Positions 1 through 4,728 of a DNA stretch of 7,449 nt are shown here, piece after piece (positions within the stretch are counted from its first letter, which is position 1; each line of letters begins with the position of its first letter). Origin of the DNA: an uncultured Actinomycetospora sp. (GTDB taxonomy: Bacteria > Actinomycetota > Actinomycetes > Mycobacteriales > Pseudonocardiaceae); NCBI GenBank assembly GCA_902805495.1, contig CADCTH010000158.1:1-7449 (forward strand), read 5' to 3'. The notes under the pieces are model-generated. The model was not told the DNA's origin, did no database searches, and saw only the letters and a program-made list of their open reading frames with translations. Position numbers and translations under genes: made by a program.

Positions 1-231
1 GACGGGCTGGGCGCGAAGGCGGTGGGCGGCGGCGAGGTCCCCGACCATGCCGTGGCCGTCGGCGCGCCGGCACGCGTGGTGCGCGACCGCATGGCCGATT
101 GGGAGGCCGCGGCGGCCCAGCGCGAGGCGCTCGCCGACATCGCGCGCAAGACGGCGCTCGCGGCGAACCAGGCCGTGGGACCGGACGGCGCGCCGGGGAC
201 GTCGGCGGGGGAGCCGGCGCGCCGTACGTGA
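1..231 (+). CDS. Hexapeptide-repeat acyltransferase, C-terminal end (partial)
   Basis: The reading frame is open from base 1 to TGA at 229-231, giving the last 76 residues of a protein whose start lies outside the window. The visible part starts with GAKAVGGGEVPDHAVAVGAP followed by ARVVRDR. This is the usual end of left-handed beta-helix (hexapeptide) acyltransferases, where a last coil of the form 'V-P-x-x-A-V-A-V-G-x-P-A-R-V-V' closes the helix. After it come an Ala/Glu-rich helical stretch (about residues 32-60 of the fragment) and a Gly/Pro/Ala-rich disordered tail. The family moves acetyl, succinyl or longer acyl groups from CoA to sugars or amines; the catalytic His is not in this fragment. 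It converges on the GT4/GH57/methyltransferase group, which is the position of the hexapeptide transferase Rv3034c in M. tuberculosis. Acylation of a methylglucose polysaccharide is therefore the best guess. The family call is firm; the substrate is inferred from context only. Confidence 0.8.
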   Translation, partial: DGLGAKAVGGGEVPDHAVAVGAPARVVRDRMADWEAAAAQREALADIARKTALAANQAVGPDGAPGTSAGEPARRT

Positions 232-269
232 GCGATCTCTGGGCCTATGGGCCCCAGGATCGCTCACGT
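226..269. terminator. Bidirectional hairpin terminator containing both stop codons
   Basis: A perfect 12-bp inverted repeat (ACGTGAGCGATC at 226-237, GATCGCTCACGT at 258-269) encloses a second stem. That inner stem pairs CTGGG (239-243) with CCCAG (253-257) and CC (244-245) with GG (250-251), with T238 and C252 bulged and a 4-nt TATG loop. About 19 bp pair in all. The acyltransferase stop (229-231) and the glucosyltransferase stop (264-266, minus strand) sit at mirror-image positions within the outer arms. There is no T-tract on either side, which is common for actinobacterial terminators. It most likely ends both convergent transcripts or protects their 3' ends. Confidence 0.8.
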
Positions 270-1490
270 GCCGAAGATGTTGCCCGTCGGGATCTTGGGG
301 CGGCCGAGGGGGAGCGGGGGACCGGGGCGCACGGCGCCGACGAGCGCGGCGGTCTCGGCGGCGATGGCGGGCCAGGCGAAGTCGGTGACGAGCCGGGCCC
401 GGGCGGCGTCGGCGCGGGTGCGCGCGGCCGCCGGGTCGTCGAGGCGGCGCGCGACGGCGACGGCGAGACCCGGCACGTCGCCGTGCGCGAACGACAGGCC
501 CGTCACCCCGTCCACCACGACCTCGCCGAGCCCCCCGGCGCGGGACGCGACCAGTGGCGCGCCGGCGGCCGCGGCCTCGAGCGCGGTGATGCCGAACGGC
601 TCGTAGCGGCTGGGCAGCACCGCGGCGTCGGCGCTGGCGAGCAGGTCGCGCAGGGTGGCGTCGTCGACGTGCCCGAGCAGCCGCACCGAGCGCCGCACCC
701 GCGCCGCGCGCGCCCGCTCGGCGAGCCAGTCGCTGCACGATCCGGTGCCGGCGACGAGCAACCGGGTCCCCGGGTGCGCGCGGCGGATCGCCGGGAGGGC
801 GGCGACGAGGTCGTGCACGCCCTTCTCCCACTCGAGGCGGCCGAGGTAGAGCAGGGTCGGGGGGCCGCCCGGCTCGATCCGGGGTAGTGGCCACCCCTGC
901 GGGTCGATGCCGTTGTGGACGACCGCGACGGTGTCGGCGTCGAGGTCGAAGAGCCCCGAGACCTCGGCGCGCATGGCCTGCGAGCAGGTGACGACGGCGT
1001 CCGCGCGGCGGGCGAGCCACCACTCCACGGAGTGCACCTGCTGGTTGAGCGGCTGGGAGAGCCAACCGCCGTGACGCCCGGCCTCGGTGGCGTGGATCGT
1101 CGCGACGAGCGGGGCGCCGGTGAGGTCGGCGAGCCCGATCGCGCCGTGGGCGACGAGCCAGTCGTGGGCGTGGACGACGTCGGGGGTCCAGCCGCGCAGC
1201 AAGGTCGCGGCGGCGCGGAGCATGGCGTGGCCGAGCCCGAGCGTCCACGCCACGAGGTCGCGGACGAACTCCAGGTGCGGGGGGTCCTCGGCGACGCGCA
1301 GGACCCGGACGCCCTCGACGTGCTCGAGCGTCGTCGGGTGGGTCTCGGCGTCGGTGCCGGCGGGGTGGCGGGCGACGACGACGACGTCGTGCCCGGCGTC
1401 GGCGAGCGCGACCGAGAGCGCGTGGACGTGGCGTCCCAGGCCGCCGACCACCACGGGCGGGTACTCCCACGACAGCATCAGCACCCGCAC
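264..1490 (-). CDS. GT4 alpha-1,4-glucosyltransferase, Rv3032-like (MGLP/glucan elongation)
   Basis: A 408-aa retaining glycosyltransferase of the GT-B fold, family GT4. The N-terminal domain opens with the sugar-acceptor loop MRVLMLSWEYPPVVVGGLGR (Gly-Gly-Leu-Gly at 16-19), followed by VHAHDW (106-111) and TIHATEAGRHG (131-141). The C-terminal nucleotide-sugar domain has GRLEWEKG (217-224) and the E-x7-E motif in EPFGITALE (E297, E305), followed by AGGLGEVV. Length and these motifs agree with M. tuberculosis Rv3032 as I recall it (about 414 aa), an alpha-1,4-glucosyltransferase that elongates methylglucose lipopolysaccharide and contributes to glycogen/capsular glucan. The likely donor is UDP- or ADP-glucose; the enzyme would be cytosolic. 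The start is GTG at 1490-1488, with GGGGAGGG (1505-1498) 7 nt upstream. An ATG at 1510-1508 is out of frame and stops soon. It is the last gene of the minus-strand group, 92 nt after the GH57 gene with a hairpin between. GlgA/GlgM-type glycogen synthase is the alternative, but the GH57 and methyltransferase neighbours favour MGLP. Confidence 0.93.
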   Translation of the reverse strand: MRVLMLSWEYPPVVVGGLGRHVHALSVALADAGHDVVVVARHPAGTDAETHPTTLEHVEGVRVLRVAEDPPHLEFVRDLVAWTLGLGHAMLRAAATLLRGWTPDVVHAHDWLVAHGAIGLADLTGAPLVATIHATEAGRHGGWLSQPLNQQVHSVEWWLARRADAVVTCSQAMRAEVSGLFDLDADTVAVVHNGIDPQGWPLPRIEPGGPPTLLYLGRLEWEKGVHDLVAALPAIRRAHPGTRLLVAGTGSCSDWLAERARAARVRRSVRLLGHVDDATLRDLLASADAAVLPSRYEPFGITALEAAAAGAPLVASRAGGLGEVVVDGVTGLSFAHGDVPGLAVAVARRLDDPAAARTRADAARARLVTDFAWPAIAAETAALVGAVRPGPPLPLGRPKIPTGNIFGT

Positions 1491-1529
1491 GCGCGGTCCC
1501 TCCCCGCCATGATCGAGGTGGCTTTCCTG

Positions 1530-1535
1530 ACCCTA
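1530..1535 (-). promoter_or_regulatory. Possible -10 element for the GT4 gene
   Basis: TAGGGT on the minus strand (1535-1530) fits the actinobacterial TAnnnT -10 pattern. It lies 39 nt before the GTG start of the glucosyltransferase and just after the hairpin that follows the GH57 gene. No convincing -35 hexamer is visible at 16-18 nt. If active, it would give a leader of about 33 nt and let the GT4 gene be expressed apart from the upstream genes. Weak evidence, based on motif and position only. Confidence 0.3.
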
Positions 1536-1556
1536 TCGGCGTGCTGTGTCGGATTC

Positions 1557-1580
1557 GCCAGCGTGGCCCCCCACGCTGGC
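1557..1580 (-). terminator. Hairpin 2 nt after the GH57 stop codon
   Basis: A perfect 10-bp inverted repeat (GCCAGCGTGG at 1557-1566 and CCACGCTGGC at 1571-1580) with a 4-nt loop (GGGG on the minus-strand RNA). It begins 2 nt after the TGA of the branching-enzyme gene. No U-tract follows, so it may be a weak intrinsic terminator, a 3'-end stabiliser or a processing site that sets the ratio of branching enzyme to glucosyltransferase. The stem is certain; its function is inferred. Confidence 0.6.
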
Positions 1581-1582
1581 AT

Positions 1583-3130
1583 TCAGGCGCGCGACCCTAC
1601 TCCGGAGTAGCTCGGGGCGATGTGACGCCGGTCGCCAGGCACGCGGGCACGGAGCGCGCGGGCGTCGAGGAGCCCGAACACGTCGTCCTGGGCGGCGAAC
1701 TCGCAGGCCCGGGACGCCGCGAGGTCGTGCCGGCCGGCGGGCAGGAGGTCGGTCAGCTCACGGACGCGGTCGCGGTGCTCGGCGGCGCGGCGACGGGCGT
1801 AGTGCGCGGCGGAGTCCTTGGTGACCATGAACGCCCAGTCGCTGGACAGCGCCAGCGCGGCCTGGGTGGCCAGGACGTCGAGGGTGGCGTCGCGCCCCGC
1901 CGTACGCGGCGCCCCGTCGACCGCCGCGAGCAGCCGGGCGGCGACGTCGGCGTTGTCGGCCACCAGGTCGCGCACCGCGAGCCCGTCCCACACCCGCCAG
2001 TCCTTGCCCGACCCCCACGACGACGCCGGAAGCACCACGGGCTCCTCGACGTGGCCGGCTTCGACCGCCCCGCGCAGCGTCGTCACCCGCACCCCGGCGT
2101 CGGGCAGCGCGGTGAGCACGGCCTCGAGCCACGCCGGACCCTCGTGCCACCAGTGCCCGAACAGCTCGGTGTCGAAGGCCGACACCACGAGCCCGGGGCG
2201 CCCGCGCCGGGTGCGCAGCTCCTCCAGGCGCGACCGCACGATGCCGACGAAGTCCGCGGCGTCCCGGGCGACGGCCGCCGCCGCGCGCGAGGGGTCCCAG
2301 GGCAACTTGTCGCCGGGGGCCACGCGGCGGCCGGTGACGCGCGCGGGCTTGAGGCCGGTGGCGTGGTCGAAGGTGTGGAAGTCGCGGTAGTCGGACCCGC
2401 CGGGGTAGCCCGCGCGCGGCGACCAGACCCGGTAGGTGACGTCGAGGTCGCGCGCGAAGGCGACGACGTCGGTGCCCTCGACGGGGTGCGCCGCCGCGGT
2501 GTCGCCGCGCAGCGCCGGACCGTCGACGAGGAAGCGCTCGACGCCCGCCGCCGCGTAGTCCTGCTCGAGCCCGGGCGCGTAGCCGCACTCGGGCGCCCAG
2601 ATGCCGCCGGGCCGCGCCCCGAGGCGCCGCGCGGTGTCGAGCAGCCCCGCGTCGAGCAGGAAGCGGCGCACGCGACCCGGCAGCAGCGGCGCGAACGGGT
2701 GGGTCGCCGGGCCGCCGAGCAGCTCGACCACGTCGCCGTCGACGAGCCGCCGCAGGACCGGCGACGCCCCGTGGCGCCAGTCGCGCTCGAAGGTCTCCAG
2801 GGCGTGGGCGGCGGCGCGGTGCTCGCGGGTGGCCAGCGCAGCGGTGGCGGTGCGCCGTGATGCCTCGTGCGCGCGCAGCTGCCAGTCGCCCAGCCACGTG
2901 TGGAACGCCCGCAGCGCCACGGGGTGGTCGAGCTGCGCGGCGAGCACGGGCGTCACGCCGAGGGTGAGGACGTCGCGCCGCCCGCGCGCGGCCAGGCGCT
3001 CGAGGACCTCGACGACGGGCAGGTACGAGTGCGCCCACGCCTGGTAGAGCCAGTCCTCACCGACCGGCCAGGTGCCGTGGCGCAGCAGCCACGGCAGGTG
3101 CGAGTGCAGGACCAGGCAGAACGTGCCCAC
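1583..3130 (-). CDS. GH57 (DUF1957) 1,4-alpha-glucan branching enzyme, Rv3031-like
   Basis: A 515-aa family GH57 glucan branching enzyme, which cuts an alpha-1,4 glucan chain and rejoins it through an alpha-1,6 bond. The N-terminal barrel begins with LVLHSHLPWL (6-15; first conserved GH57 region) and WPVGEDWLYQAW (21-32). The nucleophile region is GIWAPECGY, with the predicted nucleophile E181. The acid/base region is SAFDTELFGHWWHE, with D320, matching WxPECxY and YDTELFGHWW of characterised GH57 branching enzymes. SSWGSGKDWRVW (370-381) and the C-terminal helical part with SSDWAFMVTKDSAAHYARRR (429-448) are typical of the DUF1957 group. I recall Rv3031 as about 526 aa, so this is full length. 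The start chosen is GTG at 3130-3128, with GAGGGA (3140-3135) 4 nt upstream. A TTG at 3145-3143, preceded by AGAGGGG at 5 nt, would add 5 residues and is possible. The open frame continues far upstream through the antisense-like frame of the methyltransferase, but those codons are not GH57. In this operon it would put branch points into the methylglucose polysaccharide. Confidence 0.94.
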   Translation of the reverse strand: MGTFCLVLHSHLPWLLRHGTWPVGEDWLYQAWAHSYLPVVEVLERLAARGRRDVLTLGVTPVLAAQLDHPVALRAFHTWLGDWQLRAHEASRRTATAALATREHRAAAHALETFERDWRHGASPVLRRLVDGDVVELLGGPATHPFAPLLPGRVRRFLLDAGLLDTARRLGARPGGIWAPECGYAPGLEQDYAAAGVERFLVDGPALRGDTAAAHPVEGTDVVAFARDLDVTYRVWSPRAGYPGGSDYRDFHTFDHATGLKPARVTGRRVAPGDKLPWDPSRAAAAVARDAADFVGIVRSRLEELRTRRGRPGLVVSAFDTELFGHWWHEGPAWLEAVLTALPDAGVRVTTLRGAVEAGHVEEPVVLPASSWGSGKDWRVWDGLAVRDLVADNADVAARLLAAVDGAPRTAGRDATLDVLATQAALALSSDWAFMVTKDSAAHYARRRAAEHRDRVRELTDLLPAGRHDLAASRACEFAAQDDVFGLLDARALRARVPGDRRHIAPSYSGVGSRA

Positions 3131-3186
3131 CGGTTCCCTCGACAAGCAGGCCCCTCTCGTCGCCCCCGACAGCGCGCCCGAGTCTC

Positions 3187-3951
3187 TCAGCGCGGCCGTA
3201 CCGCGGTGACCAGCAGGTCCAGCGAGGCGTCGAGGTCGTCGGCCCGGAGGACGAAGTCGCCGGCCGTCACGCCCGCGACGTCGGCGGCGAGCTGATCGGG
3301 CCAGGGCTCCCCGGACAGCGCCAGCGCGATCTGCGCGTCGATCACCGAACCGCCGTGGCGGGCGTCGACGTCGCGCAGGCCCGGGCCGTGGTGCAGCCCG
3401 ACCAGCGACGCCACCGCCAGGCCCGCGTCGGCGACGAGCGCCGCGAGCTCCGCCGCCGTCAGCTCGCGGGTGTGGAACGGGTTGAGCGGGCGGTCGTCGG
3501 GCCCGGCACCGGGGGAGAAGGTGAGCCGGTTGGGCGTCGCGCAGAGCAGCCGCCCGCCGGGGCGCAGCACCCGCGCGCACTCGGCGAGGAAGCCGGGCTG
3601 GTCCCAGAGGTGCTCGATGACCTGGAGGTTGACCACCGTGTCGACGGCGCCGTCGCCGACCGGGAAGGCCTGCAGGTCCGCGCGCACCGTCGAGACCGCG
3701 GGGTACCGCCCGCTGACGTGCGCGGCCACCGCCGGGTCCAGCTCGAGACCGACGACCCGCCGCGCCGCGCGGGCCAGCAGCGCCGCCCCGTAGCCCTCGC
3801 CGACCCCGGCGTCGAGCACCACCGCGCCCGCGCACTCCGGCGCCAGGGCGAGGTAGACCGCCTCGTGCCGCCGGAACCAGTAGTTCTCCACGTCCAGGCC
3901 GGGCACCGTGCGCTCGCCGGTGAGCGGCAGGCCGGTCGAGAGGTCGCTCAT
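3187..3951 (-). CDS. SAM-dependent methyltransferase, Rv3030-like (MGLP cluster)
   Basis: A 254-aa class I (Rossmann) methyltransferase of the Methyltransf_11 type. Motif I is VVLDAGVGEGYGAAL (44-58; glycine loop for S-adenosylmethionine) and the acidic residue ending beta-2 is E70 in VGLELD. VVNLQVIEHLWD (106-117) is the motif II/post-II region and LRPGGRLLCATPNR (129-142) is motif III. NPFHTRELT (157-165) is the substrate-side signature often seen in sugar methyltransferases. The N-terminus (PLTGERTVPG then ENYWFRRHE) matches Rv3030-type proteins as I remember them. Rv3030 is the MGLP methyltransferase candidate, thought to put 6-O-methyl groups on glucose. The ATG at 3951-3949 is secure: an in-frame TGA lies 12 nt upstream and no other start fits. 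The Shine-Dalgarno sequence is weak (CGGGCG), so reinitiation after the upstream BLUF gene is possible. It is followed after 56 nt by the GH57 gene, with no clear terminator between. The family is certain; position on the sugar and substrate are inferred from synteny. Confidence 0.9.
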   Translation of the reverse strand: MSDLSTGLPLTGERTVPGLDVENYWFRRHEAVYLALAPECAGAVVLDAGVGEGYGAALLARAARRVVGLELDPAVAAHVSGRYPAVSTVRADLQAFPVGDGAVDTVVNLQVIEHLWDQPGFLAECARVLRPGGRLLCATPNRLTFSPGAGPDDRPLNPFHTRELTAAELAALVADAGLAVASLVGLHHGPGLRDVDARHGGSVIDAQIALALSGEPWPDQLAADVAGVTAGDFVLRADDLDASLDLLVTAVRPR

Positions 3952-4015
3952 CGCGCCCGATCATCCCGTACGGCCGGGCTGGTCGGGCCCGTGAGTCGCG
4001 GTCGGGTACCGGGTC

Positions 4016-4489
4016 TCAGGCAGGCTGCGCGGAGGCGCGAGCGTACTCACGCATGGTCGCGATGACCTCGTCCTGCTCGGGGGTGGTGGGGCGCGGCGCG
4101 GCGGGGGAGATGCCGCCCTTGTCGCGGTTCATGAGCAGGGGGATGTCGGGCTGGTCCTCGTCGTCCGAGACGCGCGCCATGGACCAGCGGCCGAACACGC
4201 GCTCGGGCACCGTGGTGGCCTCGAGGATCGTGACCCGCTCGTGGCGGATGTCCTCGTAGATCGTGGAGTACAGGTCGCGGACCACGGTCTCGTCGCCCTC
4301 CAGCGCCTGGACGACGTGGTCGTGCCACACCAGCAGGGCCCCGGTGACGCCCGCCTTGGTGTTCTTCGAGCGCGCCGTGCTGAAGATCGCGCCGAGCTCC
4401 GCCTTGCGCTGGTGGGCGGGGATGCGCAGGTGGCTGCTGTAGATGAGGCGGAAGACCGGGCCGGGCGCGTCGCTCGCGGGGTCCGTCAT
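4016..4489 (-). CDS. Stand-alone BLUF-domain blue-light photoreceptor (FAD)
   Basis: A 157-aa protein that is almost entirely one BLUF domain (about residues 12-107), a ferredoxin-like fold binding FAD non-covalently and sensing blue light through hydrogen-bond rearrangement. The key photocycle residues are all present: Y17 in RLIYSS, N43 in SKNTKAGVTG, Q61 in VVQALEGDE, and W102 and M104 in RWSMARV. They correspond to Y21, N45, Q63, W104 and M106 of AppA. Residues 108-157 form an acidic then Pro-rich C-terminal extension ending in a short helix; no EAL, GGDEF, cyclase or DNA-binding domain is present. It would act by protein-protein contact, or as a light/flavin/redox sensor. The ATG at 4489-4487 is preceded by AAGGAG (4502-4497) at 7 nt, an ideal ribosome site. 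A longer frame from GTG at 4579 would run through the promoter region and lacks such a site. It points the same way as the methyltransferase 64 nt downstream. The family call is very firm; partner and output are unknown. Confidence 0.94.
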   Translation of the reverse strand: MTDPASDAPGPVFRLIYSSHLRIPAHQRKAELGAIFSTARSKNTKAGVTGALLVWHDHVVQALEGDETVVRDLYSTIYEDIRHERVTILEATTVPERVFGRWSMARVSDDEDQPDIPLLMNRDKGGISPAAPRPTTPEQDEVIATMREYARASAQPA

Positions 4490-4496
4490 GGCGTCG

Positions 4497-4502
4497 CTCC
4501 TT
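4497..4502 (-). promoter_or_regulatory. Ribosome binding site fixing the BLUF start
   Basis: AAGGAG on the minus strand, 7 nt before the ATG at 4489. It is the strongest Shine-Dalgarno match in the window and decides against the longer frame starting at 4579. Confidence 0.85.
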
Positions 4503-4551
4503 CTCGTCAGCGACGACGGGTCGGCGCTGCCTGGTGTGCAGGTCGATCCAG

Positions 4552-4557
4552 ACGCTA
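4552..4557 (-). promoter_or_regulatory. Possible -10 element of the BLUF promoter
   Basis: TAGCGT on the minus strand (4557-4552) fits TAnnnT. It would place transcription start near 4545 and give a leader of about 55 nt before the BLUF ATG. The -35 region (around 4575-4581) has only a poor match to TTGACA and coincides with the CRP-like palindrome, so the promoter may depend on, or be blocked by, a bound regulator. Low to moderate confidence. Confidence 0.35.
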
Positions 4558-4564
4558 GCTGATG

Positions 4565-4580
4565 CGTGACAGCGATCACA
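4565..4580. promoter_or_regulatory. CRP/GlxR-like operator upstream of the BLUF gene
   Basis: CGTGACAGCGATCACA on the + strand is TGTGATCGCTGTCACG on the minus strand. It fits the CRP-family consensus TGTGA-N6-TCACA at 9 of 10 half-site positions, with a perfect GTGA-N6-TCAC core. Actinobacterial CRP proteins (Rv3676 in Mycobacterium, GlxR in Corynebacterium) use this type of site. Its centre (4572.5) lies about 15 bp upstream of the proposed BLUF -10, over the -35 area. That position suggests repression of that promoter, unless the true start lies elsewhere. A motif match only. Confidence 0.45.
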
Positions 4581-4672
4581 GCTCTCCGGAGGTCGGGTCG
4601 GCGACGCCTCGTGGCCGGGCGATGACGGTCCGGTGTGGGCGGGCCGACATCGTCCTCGCCGCCGCCTCCGGC

Positions 4673-4692
4673 TTAGGTTAGGGTGCCCTAAC
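4673..4692 (+). promoter_or_regulatory. Iron box (DtxR/IdeR/DmdR operator) for the siderophore operon
   Basis: TTAGGTTAGGGTGCCCTAA (4673-4691) agrees with the 19-bp actinobacterial iron box TTAGGTTAGSCTAACCTAA at 16 of 19 positions. It also contains a perfect palindrome GTTAGGG-TG-CCCTAAC (4677-4692). It lies 37 nt before the ATG of the ornithine monooxygenase and contains TAGGTT and TAGGGT, both -10-like (TAnnnT), so a bound Fe(II)-repressor would cover the core promoter. Siderophore genes are classic targets of these repressors: transcription would be off when iron is plentiful. No good -35 hexamer was found, so the exact transcription start is not assigned. Confidence 0.85.
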
Positions 4693-4728
4693 GGTAGGAA
4701 ACGATCACGCCGATGTCCGAGGAGAGCG

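Noticed and set aside
1541..2860. Long + strand open frame (439 codons) opposite the GH57 gene, and similar + strand frames at 99-887 and 915-1610
   Set aside because: These are GC-driven antisense frames: composition is Arg/Gly/Ala/Pro-rich with no recognisable domain, and they lie opposite genes with complete catalytic motifs.
3131..3964. Upstream extension of the GH57 frame to an ATG at 3964 (793 codons)
   Set aside because: The added part is an Arg/Ala/Gly-rich shadow of the methyltransferase, which has clear SAM motifs in another frame. The GH57 family starts at LVLHSHLPW.
3952..4015. Possible terminator between the BLUF and methyltransferase genes
   Set aside because: Only short stems (about 5 bp, for example CGGGC/GCCCG) and self-complementary hexamers such as GGTACC were found; nothing comparable with the other two hairpins.
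4490..4579. Longer BLUF start at GTG 4579
   Set aside because: It would overlap the CRP-like site and the proposed -10, and AAGGAG sits at ideal distance from the ATG at 4489.
4644..4649. CCGACA as a -35 element for the siderophore operon
   Set aside because: It lies 24 nt from TAGGTT and further from TAGGGT, outside the 16-19 nt range, so no promoter was assigned from it.
4633..4728. Upstream start for the ornithine monooxygenase (32 extra residues)
   Set aside because: The extension is Arg-rich and not family-like, would place the iron box and promoter inside the gene, and lacks a ribosome site as good as GAGGAG before 4729.
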